NCBI RefSeq assembly: GCF_000154845.1
Contig: NZ_DS981462.1
Location: forward strand, 1,751 to 65,750
Length of the DNA: 64,000 nucleotides
Source: Phocaeicola coprocola DSM 17136
Lineage (GTDB): Bacteria; Bacteroidota; Bacteroidia; Bacteroidales; Bacteroidaceae
Direction of reading: 5' to 3'
This document shows positions 17,987 through 26,679 of this stretch, one piece after another (the first letter of the stretch is position 1; the number at the start of each line of letters is the position of its first letter). Made by a program: the position numbers and the translations under genes. The notes beneath the pieces were generated by a model. It did no database searches. It was not told the origin of the DNA and saw nothing but the letters and a program-made list of their open reading frames with translations.

Positions 17987-18883
17987 TTACTTTTTTATAA
18001 CCTTCAAGTTACTATCTTTTATAATTTTCCATGCATCTTCCTCTGTACCACTAAATGGTCCTGATTTTTCTAGCTTAACAGTAGAAAGTGCAGCAGCAAA
18101 ACATCCAGCTTCCTCATACGATACACCTTTATTACGCATATAAAGATATCCTAACATGTAAGTATCACCACATCCAGTAGCATCAACTACCTCTTTTGGA
18201 GGATAGGCAGGAATATAATAGAAACTATTTTCGGCATAAATAATAGAGCCTTCACTACCTAATGTAAGCAAAACTTCTTTTACTCCCCACTCTGCCAATT
18301 GCCGAGCTGCAGCCTGATAATCATCCAGCCCTGTCAGAACTTTTGCCTCATGCTCATTTACTTTCAAAATATGAACATACTTCAAAGCTTCTTTCTTTTC
18401 ACACCAATCAATGGGATATACATTTTCACCTCTCACTTCACGTAAATATCCCTGCGCATCTACAGACAATATACCTTTCTTAGATAAATATTTAATCACA
18501 TCCAAAGAGAAATCATCTGACAGCAGACTTCCAAGATGAAAGATTTTAGCCTCTATATGTTGTATTTTTTCAACAGTAAAGGGATCTGCTTTAGCTAAAA
18601 CACGCTGAGTACGATTATTTTGATTTATCCCATACGAATTTTCAAAATAAACAGTTTTCTTACTAGGTATTATTTCTACATTAAGACCTTTCCCCGTCAA
18701 TTCATCCACAGACGAATACTCACTAGGAGCGAGCGAAGTTACTAATTTATAATTTTTCCAATCATTCAAATGAGAAATACCATGAGAAAAATAATAGGAA
18801 GTACCTCCCGGCATATAAATAGTTTGTTTAGGAGTAATAATTTTATCTAATGTTATATGCCCGATGCAACAAATATCATTCAT
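17987..18883 (-). CDS. PfkB-family carbohydrate kinase, substrate unknown
   Basis: This 298-residue ribokinase-fold kinase has the N-terminal glycine pair at 26-27 (MPGGTSYYFS), an N-x-x-E-type metal motif (KVNEHEAKVL, about 174-183) and the anion hole with catalytic Asp240 in DATGCGD. The middle Cys replaces the usual Ala of GAGD, a tolerated variant. It lies on the opposite strand inside the inositol-lipid locus. Some PfkB members phosphorylate myo-inositol, so an inositol-salvage kinase is a reasonable hypothesis. Sugar or nucleoside substrates are equally allowed by the sequence. Confidence 0.87.
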   Translation of the reverse strand: MNDICCIGHITLDKIITPKQTIYMPGGTSYYFSHGISHLNDWKNYKLVTSLAPSEYSSVDELTGKGLNVEIIPSKKTVYFENSYGINQNNRTQRVLAKADPFTVEKIQHIEAKIFHLGSLLSDDFSLDVIKYLSKKGILSVDAQGYLREVRGENVYPIDWCEKKEALKYVHILKVNEHEAKVLTGLDDYQAAARQLAEWGVKEVLLTLGSEGSIIYAENSFYYIPAYPPKEVVDATGCGDTYMLGYLYMRNKGVSYEEAGCFAAALSTVKLEKSGPFSGTEEDAWKIIKDSNLKVIKK

Positions 18884-18916
18884 TATTAATAACTATTTCA
18901 TTATAAAAAACGGGTG

Positions 18917-18924
18917 CAAAGATA
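18917..18924 (-). promoter_or_regulatory. -7 element for the PfkB kinase gene
   Basis: On the minus strand TATCTTTG followed by C lies 34 bases before the kinase start codon. No -33 TTG occurs at the expected spacing. Confidence 0.45.
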
Positions 18925-19052
18925 GCATTTTTGAACTTAAGAAAGTTGTCCCAATTCTTTTTTTATCTGTCTAGAACAATGATTTTATTGTCATTTTATA
19001 CGAAATATTGTTCAATTTCTCCAAGCAAGAAATAAAAAAAATAAGTTTATGC

Positions 19053-19081
19053 TTGTGGTTAAAAACAAAAGTATAACTTTA
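19053..19081 (+). promoter_or_regulatory. Probable promoter of the inositol-phosphate synthase gene
   Basis: TTG at 19053-19055, 18 bases, then TAACTTTA at 19074-19081. The last base deviates from TAnnTTTG and the spacing is one short of the common range. It is the best candidate in the gap and lies about 50 bases before the start codon. Confidence 0.4.
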
Positions 19082-19132
19082 CGGCATGTAATATTACTTT
19101 GTTATTTGACAAACTAGAAAAACAAATTAGAA

Positions 19133-20440
19133 ATGGAAAAAATGAATGTACAACCGGCAAACGGCAAACTAGGAGTGCTGTGTGTAGGTTTGGGTGCGGT
19201 AGCAACTACTTTTATGACTGGTGTATTGATGGTCCGCAAAGGATTAGCAAAACCTGTCGGTTCAATGACTCAATACGATAAAATACGTGTCGGACGTGGA
19301 GCCAACAAAAAATATCTTCACTACAATGAGATTGCACCTATCGCAGATTTAAATGATATCGTATTCGGTGCATGGGATGTATATCCTGCTAACGCTTACG
19401 AATCAGCTATAAATTGCGAAGTCTTGAAAGAAAAAGATATTAATCCGGTAAAAGATGAGCTGGAAAATATCGTTCCTATGAAGGCAGCCTTCGACCATAA
19501 CTATGCAAAACGTCTGGATGGAAATAATGTAAAAGACTGCGCAACACGCTGGGACATGGTAGAAGAATTGCGTAAAGATATCCGCAACTTCAAAGAAAAA
19601 AATGGATGTAGCCGTATTGTTGTTCTTTGGGCTGCTTCTACAGAAATTTATGTACCAGTATGCGAAGAAGTACACGGTACATTGGCAGCACTTGAACAAG
19701 CTATGAAAAACGATGACCGTGAGCATGTAGCACCTTCTATGTGTTACGCTTATGCAGCTCTGGCAGAAGGTGCACCGTTTATCATGGGAGCTCCGAACAC
19801 AACTGTTGATATTCCTGCTATGTGGGAAATGGCAGAAAAAACTAAGATGCCTATCGCTGGAAAGGACTTCAAAACTGGACAAACATTAGTAAAATCTGGA
19901 TTTGCTCCGATTATTGGAACTCGTTGCTTAGGATTATCAGGGTGGTTCTCTACTAATATTTTAGGAAACCGTGATGGCTTGGTTCTGGATGAACCTGCCA
20001 ACTTCCATACAAAAGAAGTTAGTAAACTCTCTACACTTGAATCAATCCTCGTACCGGAAGAACAACCTGATTTATATACAGACTATTATCATAAAGTGAG
20101 AATTAACTATTATCCTCCTCGCAATGATAATAAAGAAGGTTGGGATAATATTGATATCTTCGGATGGATGGGATATCCAATGCAGATCAAAATCAACTTC
20201 TTGTGCCGTGACTCTATTTTAGCAGCACCATTATGTCTTGATTTGGTTCTGTTAAGTGATTTGGCAGCACGTGCAGGTCGTTATGGTATACAGCGCTTCT
20301 TGAGTTTCTTCCTGAAGAGCCCAATGCATGACTATACTGAAAACGAAGTACCAGTTAACCACTTATTCCAACAGTATGTTATGCTGAAAAATGCTATTCG
20401 CGAAATGGGTGGATACGAAGCTGACGAAGAAATTGACTAA
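19133..20440 (+). CDS. myo-Inositol-1-phosphate synthase
   Basis: This 435-residue NAD-dependent enzyme converts glucose-6-phosphate to myo-inositol-1-phosphate. A Rossmann nucleotide loop lies at about 14-30 (GVLCVGLGAVATTFMTG). Internal motifs include VLWAASTEIYVP, FIMGAPNTTVDIPAMWEMAE, AGKDFKTGQT (catalytic lysines) and FLCRDSILAAPLCLDLV, matching the prokaryotic MIPS group; length is typical for it. It supplies the head group used by the lipid genes at 15268-17869 and is transcribed separately from its own promoter region. Confidence 0.94.
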   Translation: MEKMNVQPANGKLGVLCVGLGAVATTFMTGVLMVRKGLAKPVGSMTQYDKIRVGRGANKKYLHYNEIAPIADLNDIVFGAWDVYPANAYESAINCEVLKEKDINPVKDELENIVPMKAAFDHNYAKRLDGNNVKDCATRWDMVEELRKDIRNFKEKNGCSRIVVLWAASTEIYVPVCEEVHGTLAALEQAMKNDDREHVAPSMCYAYAALAEGAPFIMGAPNTTVDIPAMWEMAEKTKMPIAGKDFKTGQTLVKSGFAPIIGTRCLGLSGWFSTNILGNRDGLVLDEPANFHTKEVSKLSTLESILVPEEQPDLYTDYYHKVRINYYPPRNDNKEGWDNIDIFGWMGYPMQIKINFLCRDSILAAPLCLDLVLLSDLAARAGRYGIQRFLSFFLKSPMHDYTENEVPVNHLFQQYVMLKNAIREMGGYEADEEID

Positions 20441-20470
20441 CCCTTTATATAAGAAAACTAACAATATTAA

Positions 20471-20515
20471 AACAAAAGGCTGCCTCAAAAAAATGAAGCA
20501 GCCTTTTGTTTTTAA
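20471..20515. terminator. Bidirectional terminator between the inositol-phosphate synthase and the permease gene
   Basis: The stem AACAAAAGGCTGC at 20471-20483 pairs perfectly with 20498-20510. A T run follows on the plus strand and a TTTTGTTTTAA tract on the minus strand. Confidence 0.88.
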
Positions 20516-20613
20516 TGTTATCACCAAAGGTAATAAGAGATATAAAGTTTTAATCTCTTGATTTTCTTATTTAACAGATTACATTTTAAATACCTTGAGC
20601 AGGCATTATAATA

Positions 20614-21819
20614 TCATTCTTTGCCCAAAACAATCCTACATGCATACATCAATACGACAGCATAAGCAATCCAAGGAACGATGAAAGACATAACCATAGA
20701 AGAAGTGATATCTGCCACATAGCCCATCAGTAAAGGACCCACGACGCCTCCCACTGGCGACATCATCAAGTAAGAAGAGGCACGTTTAGTATGGCCTCCC
20801 AACCCTCTTAAAGAAAGAGCAAATATAGTAGGAAACATAATAGCCTCAAAAGCATAACCACACAGCAAAGCAATCAATGAAATAATGCCTAAGTCACATA
20901 AGATTAAAGTCGTTGTCAAAACGGTTCCTATAGAACAATAGAGTAACATTCTCTCTGCAGAGATACGTTGCATTATCCAGCTGCCAATAAAACGCCCAGC
21001 CATAAATAAGCTTAGTCCCCCGAAAGAAAGAATCAAAGATGCGCGCCGTGCATTCATCCATCCTTGCTCTACTACATAATTGATAAAAAAGCTATTGATT
21101 GAAATTTCACTTACCTCATAGGCAAAAAGGGCAATCAGTCCGAAAATAAATAATTTATGCGACCAAATCCCAACACGATGCCCTTGAGAATCAACTTCTG
21201 TCTGGTGCTCGATTTCAGGCAACTTTACACGCATAAAAACAATGGCAACCAACAATACAACCACTCCCATACATGCATATGGTAAAGCTACGTTTCCTGT
21301 AGGTTGAGAATCATCTGAGAAAAGTAAAAGCCCCGTCAGAATAGGAGCACAAATACACCCCAATCCATTGAAAGACTGAGCGAAATTCAAACGGCTAGCA
21401 GCAGTTTCCTTTGCACCTAGTTCAGTAACATATGGGTTGGCAGCAGTTTCTAAAAAAGTAAGTCCACACCCTATTACAAAAAGTGCAAATAAAAATGCAT
21501 TGAATGAAACGTAATATTGCCCTGGAATAAACAGAAATGCTCCTAGTCCATATAACAACAAACCAAAGACAACTCCTTTTCTATATCCAAAACGATTAAT
21601 AAAGAGACCCGCAGGAATTGCCATGATAAAATATCCCATATACATCGTTACCTGAATAAAGGCTGAATGGGTTTTAGTTATATTCAAAACTTCCTGAAAA
21701 TGTTTATTCAACACATCCAGAATGGCATGCGCAAATCCCCACAAAAAGAATAATGAAGTAACCAATATAAAAGGAAGAGTATATTGTTTACTTACCAATG
21801 AAATGCGTTTTGTTTCCAT
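20614..21819 (-). CDS. FucP-type sugar MFS permease
   Basis: This 401-residue, twelve-helix major facilitator belongs to the fucose:proton symporter family. The first helix reads ILVTSLFFLWGFAHAILDVLN, and GCGLTFLETAANPYVTELG in helix 4 is a family signature. I place the start at the ATG at 21819 (METKRISL); the frame extends to a TTG at 21828. It is the last gene of a seven-gene minus-strand operon, nine bases after an IspD-like cytidylyltransferase. It may import a sugar or polyol that the upstream enzymes activate. Substrate unknown. Confidence 0.88.
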   Translation of the reverse strand: METKRISLVSKQYTLPFILVTSLFFLWGFAHAILDVLNKHFQEVLNITKTHSAFIQVTMYMGYFIMAIPAGLFINRFGYRKGVVFGLLLYGLGAFLFIPGQYYVSFNAFLFALFVIGCGLTFLETAANPYVTELGAKETAASRLNFAQSFNGLGCICAPILTGLLLFSDDSQPTGNVALPYACMGVVVLLVAIVFMRVKLPEIEHQTEVDSQGHRVGIWSHKLFIFGLIALFAYEVSEISINSFFINYVVEQGWMNARRASLILSFGGLSLFMAGRFIGSWIMQRISAERMLLYCSIGTVLTTTLILCDLGIISLIALLCGYAFEAIMFPTIFALSLRGLGGHTKRASSYLMMSPVGGVVGPLLMGYVADITSSMVMSFIVPWIAYAVVLMYACRIVLGKE

Positions 21820-21837
21820 ATTTTTCAATTATTATTA

Positions 21838-22557
21838 CTATATCATTTCAGTAGACAGCAAAGCTTCGGCAATCCGTATATCCTCAGGGTGTGTCAATTT
21901 GATATTTCTTCGCTCTCCTTCTGCTATATATAAAGGAAAGCGCTTCAGTTCTGCCATCAGAGTATATAAAGATTGTGCACAAATAGATTTTTGTTCTGCT
22001 TCCTGGTAAGCTATCTCCAAATCTCTTAAAACAAAAGTATGAGGAGTCTGCGCCTTATACATTTGTTCACGAGGAAAACAACGATACGAAGAAACTCCAT
22101 CTTCAGTATACATAACAGCTTCGTTGTCCCGGACAGCAGTAATTGCATTTCCATACAATTCACATATCCGGATATTCTCAGAAATAATCTTTGCCGATAG
22201 CAAAGGCCGTACAGCCTCATGAACTAATACAATATCATCCCTTGTGTAATAATGAGAAAGTCCTTTTATACCATTACCGATAGAAATATGGCTATTGCTA
22301 CCACCAGAAAAGATATGCTGCAATTTAGTTATATGAAAATCATGTTTCACCCGTTCTACATATTCTTCCCATCCAGAAAGACACACAACAGCAATCACAT
22401 CTATTTCAGGATGATTTTCAAAAGCTTTTAATGTATGTGCTATGACAGGCATACCTTGCAACAATAAAAACTGTTTTGGAGTTTCCATATGCATTCGCCC
22501 TCCATATCCCCCAGCCAGAACCAAAGCGATACGGTGCCTTTTTATAATACTTTCCAT
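21838..22557 (-). CDS. IspD/TarI-like cytidylyltransferase
   Basis: This 239-residue protein has the CTP-binding start LAGGYGGRM...PKQF (residues 14-30), HEAVRP at 113-118 in place of HDAARP, and KAQTPHTF plus a C-terminal NIKLTHPEDI as in IspD. The usual Arg of the GG-x-x-R-x-x-S segment is replaced (GGSNSHISIGNG). IspD makes CDP-methylerythritol and TarI makes CDP-ribitol. The gene sits four bases from a CDP-alcohol phosphotransferase and not near isoprenoid genes, so a CDP-polyol for a lipid or glycan is more likely. A separate housekeeping ispD is expected elsewhere. Confidence 0.83.
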   Translation of the reverse strand: MESIIKRHRIALVLAGGYGGRMHMETPKQFLLLQGMPVIAHTLKAFENHPEIDVIAVVCLSGWEEYVERVKHDFHITKLQHIFSGGSNSHISIGNGIKGLSHYYTRDDIVLVHEAVRPLLSAKIISENIRICELYGNAITAVRDNEAVMYTEDGVSSYRCFPREQMYKAQTPHTFVLRDLEIAYQEAEQKSICAQSLYTLMAELKRFPLYIAEGERRNIKLTHPEDIRIAEALLSTEMI

Positions 22558-22561
22558 ATCT

Positions 22562-23476
22562 TTATTTATAAGCTTCTAATTCTATCTCCTTACAGAGTTT
22601 CTCATGCCTGCTACGCATATAAAAGAAGATTACATTCATTACAGTTACTTCGAAAACCATATACAACCATGGTTCTTTTATTAATACTGATATAAATAAG
22701 ACACCTGCACGCATATCAAATGTCAAGATATTAGTATATTTCATCAAAGGCTTACTTCCTACCCTAAAGTGTTGACGGAGTTCTGTTGGAATTTGATTTC
22801 CATATTTCTTTTTTAGTGTAAGTAATAAATGCTGGCATGAAGGCGACATTTTCTCCTGACTATGTGTATAACGAGCATAAAAAAATAAATAGATCTTTTC
22901 AAACCAGTCTTTACTCCATTTCAAGGCCTTCATTTTACGATATTGTTCTTCTGAAGAATCCAACTCACATTTATCAGCTCCTTTTTGAAAAAACATATGG
23001 ACATTACGATAATAGTCGGCCAAAGCACACTGTTTACTATGACAAATAAATCCGGCAAAGGCTGACAACAGCCAAATCCATATACCCCAAGATGGCGTAA
23101 GCCGTAAACTGATAAAGAAATAAATTGAGAAAAACCATACATCTCCGGCAAATCCGTCAAGGATACGTCCCAAAAGACTTTTCTTTCCCGTCATACGAGC
23201 AAGTTGCCCATCTGCACAATCATACCAATTTGCCCATATCAGTAAAAAAATCCCCCACAGAGTATGAGATAAATCATCATAATAAAACATATACCCCGAC
23301 AAGGCCCCTAATATGATAGAAACGATTGTCACTACATTAGGATGTATATGTAATTGCTTAAAAAACAATGCCCACAAATAGCCGCAAGAACGAGTTACAT
23401 ATATTTCAAAAAAACCTTCTGTATCTTCCGACTTTAATGTAGACTTTATACCTTGTACCAAAGAACTAAACCACAT
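22562..23476 (-). CDS. Second CDP-alcohol phosphotransferase with a variant active-site spacing
   Basis: This 304-residue membrane protein has the family core D86-x2-D89-G-x2-A-R-x8-G103-x3-D107. The last acidic residue is Asp112, four residues after Asp107, where the family has three. The chain is about 75 residues longer than the copy at 16240-16923 and has an extended region (about 140-215) between helices. It is flanked by an IspD-like cytidylyltransferase and a flippase-like protein, so the CDP-linked substrate may come from the neighbour. The product is unknown. The spacing should be confirmed by alignment. Confidence 0.85.
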   Translation of the reverse strand: MWFSSLVQGIKSTLKSEDTEGFFEIYVTRSCGYLWALFFKQLHIHPNVVTIVSIILGALSGYMFYYDDLSHTLWGIFLLIWANWYDCADGQLARMTGKKSLLGRILDGFAGDVWFFSIYFFISLRLTPSWGIWIWLLSAFAGFICHSKQCALADYYRNVHMFFQKGADKCELDSSEEQYRKMKALKWSKDWFEKIYLFFYARYTHSQEKMSPSCQHLLLTLKKKYGNQIPTELRQHFRVGSKPLMKYTNILTFDMRAGVLFISVLIKEPWLYMVFEVTVMNVIFFYMRSRHEKLCKEIELEAYK

Positions 23477-23491
23477 GATTTATTTAAGCTT

Positions 23492-24508
23492 CTAAATACG
23501 TTTACTTTTCAGACTATTCTTATTACCAAATTTCATTAATCCGATACCTAAAATTATCCAGACCAATTCACGAAGCCGCATTATCAGCCCCATATACACA
23601 CCGTAAGCATATGGCATTGACAATCCACCTACAGCCAAAGCAAAACCGCCCTCCCGACCTCCTAACTGCATCGGTAAAAAGAACAAAGCATTAGCAAACA
23701 AAGAGGTAAAAGCCAATATTAGAATACAATCCCAATAGCTAATCGTATCTGTAAAAATCGATAATATAAAATAAATCTCAGCACATGATAAAACCCGCGC
23801 AAAAAACTCAGCTCCCAAAGATGTATAAAAAGTTACACGATGTTTGCTATGTAATTCCGCTATCTGATCATCAATTCGTTGAAGTGTTTCTTGCTTCTTT
23901 TCAGCAAAATTTATAGCCCAACGCTTCAAAAAAAACACCCTTTGCAACAATCGGATACAACGCATCGCCAACCCCTGCCGATAACCTTTCATAAAGAAAT
24001 AAACTCCCATTAAACAAAAGATGCCGGAAAATGCCAAAAACAATGACAGACTCCATTGAAGGTGATGAAAGTATAAAACGAGATAGAGAAGGATAGAGAA
24101 AAGCCAAAAACAAAAGTGAGAAAAAATATGCATCATTACATATAATATCACACTAGAGGTAGCTTTTTCTACTCCAACATAAGGAGCTAACTCCATAATG
24201 CGATAAGGTTCCCCCCCCATCAGCCCAACGGGAGTAGTTGCATTCAACGCAAAGCCCGTTACCGTATATTTATATACACGCCAATAAGGTATTTTATCAC
24301 CTCTAAAACCATCGTGTATAATGATATACCAGGCTCCAGCATTAAGCAAATAAATTAAAACCCATAAAAAGATAACCACCGGAAAACAAAGACCTGCTTT
24401 CCGGAGGCTATCTGTCAGTTCTGCATAGGACACGTCAAACGTAAGAAGCATGACGGCTATGGCAACTATGCCAAAAAGCAGAAACAGATTCCTATATTTG
24501 CTCTTCAT
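23492..24508 (-). CDS. Lysylphosphatidylglycerol synthase/flippase-type membrane protein
   Basis: This 338-residue protein has about eight hydrophobic helices and the UPF0104/LPG_synthase_TM pattern. The family segments PVGLMGGEPYRIMEL (about 96-110) and LPMQLGGREGGFAL (about 285-298) are visible. There is no C-terminal aminoacyl-transferase domain, so it is the membrane part only, as in lipid-flippase-like or glycosyltransferase-associated members. It overlaps pdxA by 17 bases and precedes the CDP-alcohol phosphotransferase by 15. Translocation of the lipid made by the next two gene products is a plausible role. Confidence 0.8.
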   Translation of the reverse strand: MKSKYRNLFLLFGIVAIAVMLLTFDVSYAELTDSLRKAGLCFPVVIFLWVLIYLLNAGAWYIIIHDGFRGDKIPYWRVYKYTVTGFALNATTPVGLMGGEPYRIMELAPYVGVEKATSSVILYVMMHIFSHFCFWLFSILLYLVLYFHHLQWSLSLFLAFSGIFCLMGVYFFMKGYRQGLAMRCIRLLQRVFFLKRWAINFAEKKQETLQRIDDQIAELHSKHRVTFYTSLGAEFFARVLSCAEIYFILSIFTDTISYWDCILILAFTSLFANALFFLPMQLGGREGGFALAVGGLSMPYAYGVYMGLIMRLRELVWIILGIGLMKFGNKNSLKSKRI

Positions 24509-25592
24509 CTACCGTATCCAGTTTCAGTTTATCGCTATCGTCACGCTTTTCATAATATTGCTTGCGCAACGGATGTGCACTGATTTCTTTTTCTATACAA
24601 CGATTACGGAAAACATCCAGCGCTACATATATTGCTTGACGGAATGAATCCTCTGAAGCAACTCCCTGACCCGCAATATCATAGGCTGTTCCATGAGCAG
24701 GAGAAGTACGCACAACAGGAAGACCCGCTGTAAAATTGACCCCCTCATCCATAGCCAAAGCCTTAAACGGAGCCAGGCCTTGATCGTGATACATTGCTAA
24801 AATACCATCAAAATAGCGATAGTTTCCAGAACCCATAAAACCGTCTGCCGGATAAGGGCCAAAACACTGTACACCACGTTTTATCATTTCTTCCATCGCT
24901 GGAATGATAACCGTTTGCTCTTCACTTCCAATCAGTCCACAGTCACCAGCATGAGGATTCAGTGAAAAGACTGCTATACGAGGATTGTCAATGCCGAAAT
25001 CCTGTTTTAAGGAACGATGGAAAATAGTCATTTTTTCCATGATTAATTCCTGAGTCAAATCTTTTGAAATCTCGCTGACAGGCACATGTCCAGTAACCAA
25101 AGCTACTCTGAAATCATCTTTTAATAAAATCATCAGAGCCTTCTGTCCATTTCCTACACGTTCTTCTATATATTCAGTATGACCGGGAAAATGAAAATTC
25201 TCCGACTGTATCGTGTGTTTGTTGATTGGAGCTGTTACCAATACATCAAACAATCCTTCACGATATTCCTTCAAAGACATTTCCAGTGCAGCTAATGCAG
25301 CACGTCCTGCTTCCTGAGTAGGCTTAGCTAATTCCACCTTCAGTTCATCTTCGGTACAATTTACAATATTGACACGTCCTTCCTGAGCTTCGGATGCAGA
25401 ATTGATAATACTAAAGTTTGTCTGAATATCCATCGCTTTACGATGGTATGCAGCAACTTTAGGCGATCCGTAAATTACTGGAGTACACAAATCCAACATA
25501 GTGGGATCAGAAAAGGCTTTCAGTATTACTTCATACCCTACTCCATTTATATCTCCGTGGGTGATTCCCACAATTATCTTACGTTCTTCCAT
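24492..25592 (-). CDS. pdxA: 4-Hydroxythreonine-4-phosphate dehydrogenase
   Basis: This 366-residue enzyme of pyridoxal-5-phosphate synthesis oxidises 4-phosphohydroxy-threonine with NAD. The metal-binding histidines occur in FHFPGHTEYIEE, MYHDQGLAPFKAL and RTSPAHGTAYDIAG. GITHGDINGVGYE at the N-terminus is the Bacteroidota form of the GDPxGIGPE motif. It follows DUF4837 by five bases and overlaps the flippase-like gene, so a housekeeping vitamin gene is embedded in the same transcript as the lipid module. Confidence 0.95.
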   Translation of the reverse strand: MEERKIIVGITHGDINGVGYEVILKAFSDPTMLDLCTPVIYGSPKVAAYHRKAMDIQTNFSIINSASEAQEGRVNIVNCTEDELKVELAKPTQEAGRAALAALEMSLKEYREGLFDVLVTAPINKHTIQSENFHFPGHTEYIEERVGNGQKALMILLKDDFRVALVTGHVPVSEISKDLTQELIMEKMTIFHRSLKQDFGIDNPRIAVFSLNPHAGDCGLIGSEEQTVIIPAMEEMIKRGVQCFGPYPADGFMGSGNYRYFDGILAMYHDQGLAPFKALAMDEGVNFTAGLPVVRTSPAHGTAYDIAGQGVASEDSFRQAIYVALDVFRNRCIEKEISAHPLRKQYYEKRDDSDKLKLDTVDEEQI

Positions 25593-25597
25593 GCTTC

Positions 25598-26668
25598 TTA
25601 TTTATTGCTTGTTTGTTCAGCTTTATGTTCTACTTTTTCTTCGGTTAACGTACTATCAACCGGCAGTTCTGAAACAGCCTGTTCTGAAGGTAACTTCAAT
25701 GTATACAATGCTGCATTCAACCGACGGATCTGATCTCGTTTCAATTTACCCGGATTATAGACAAACCCTTCTACAACTACTACACGAGCATTTGCACGGT
25801 CAACTCTCATATGCGATACAAACGGGCCACCCATTGCATCATTTTTCATTTCCCATAGTCCACGGGCCTCAAAAGCATAATTTCCCTTTACTGCTATATT
25901 TCTAACTTCAACAAATGCAGAATCAGCAGTTTCCATATACATACCTTCACGCTCTCCCGGGATATTCACTTTCATTACAGAATCACGTTTGTGTATGAAG
26001 TATGCTTTGGTGAAAGTATTTTCATCTCTGAACGGGAAAGTATACATCACAAAATTCATATCATTAAGGTTGGTAGAAGACCAAAAGAAATCTTTACCTT
26101 CTTTATATGATTCCATTTCAACAGGCATCCAGATATCACAGTCGAAAAGACTTCCTACCTTAGCAGAAATAGTCTGATTATGTTTTTTCTCTAATGTCTT
26201 TATCTCACGGTTCATTTCTGCCCGAGTAAAGAAATCGATAATCACATTTCCATTTTGAGAAACATAGTTTGCAAATTCTTCCTGATTTGGGGCCTGAATG
26301 ACCATAATCATCTGAGGTGAAGCATATACATCACGCGAGTATTTGAACTTTACCTGAGTATACAGCTGCGGATTGATGTCTACCATAATTATATTACGGA
26401 ACAGACGCATTGTCCGGTCATAATACGCAGTTCGCACTCTTGAGATACGGAAAGAGCGTTCCGGCTGAGGCAATCCTGGAACATCCGTGTCCAACACATG
26501 AAAAAGAGCACTATCCGGACTCATCCAACAGTCATCATCGGCAACAACCAAAATTTCATAAGGACGACCACTGGAAGCCGGAGTTATCAGACTTTTTCCT
26601 TCCCCTTTACAAGAAGCTAATGCTAGCACAACAAGTGCCAAACTCAGATAAAAGGCTAAACGCTTCAT
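25598..26668 (-). CDS. DUF4837 lipoprotein
   Basis: This 356-residue protein has a lipoprotein signal (lipobox LASC, Cys at about residue 20). A central domain of the Bacteroidota-specific DUF4837 family follows (RPYEILVVADDDCW...), then a charged low-complexity tail. It is probably anchored in the periplasmic face of a membrane. It lies between rlmN and pdxA with gaps of 11 and 5 bases. The function of the family is not known to me. Confidence 0.85.
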   Translation of the reverse strand: MKRLAFYLSLALVVLALASCKGEGKSLITPASSGRPYEILVVADDDCWMSPDSALFHVLDTDVPGLPQPERSFRISRVRTAYYDRTMRLFRNIIMVDINPQLYTQVKFKYSRDVYASPQMIMVIQAPNQEEFANYVSQNGNVIIDFFTRAEMNREIKTLEKKHNQTISAKVGSLFDCDIWMPVEMESYKEGKDFFWSSTNLNDMNFVMYTFPFRDENTFTKAYFIHKRDSVMKVNIPGEREGMYMETADSAFVEVRNIAVKGNYAFEARGLWEMKNDAMGGPFVSHMRVDRANARVVVVEGFVYNPGKLKRDQIRRLNAALYTLKLPSEQAVSELPVDSTLTEEKVEHKAEQTSNK

Positions 26669-26679
26669 ATTTTTTTCTT

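Noticed and set aside
21838..22557. Housekeeping IspD of the isoprenoid pathway
   Set aside because: Not excluded, but not my preferred call: the adjacent CDP-alcohol phosphotransferase, the HEAVRP variant and the loss of the usual Arg argue for another CDP-polyol product.
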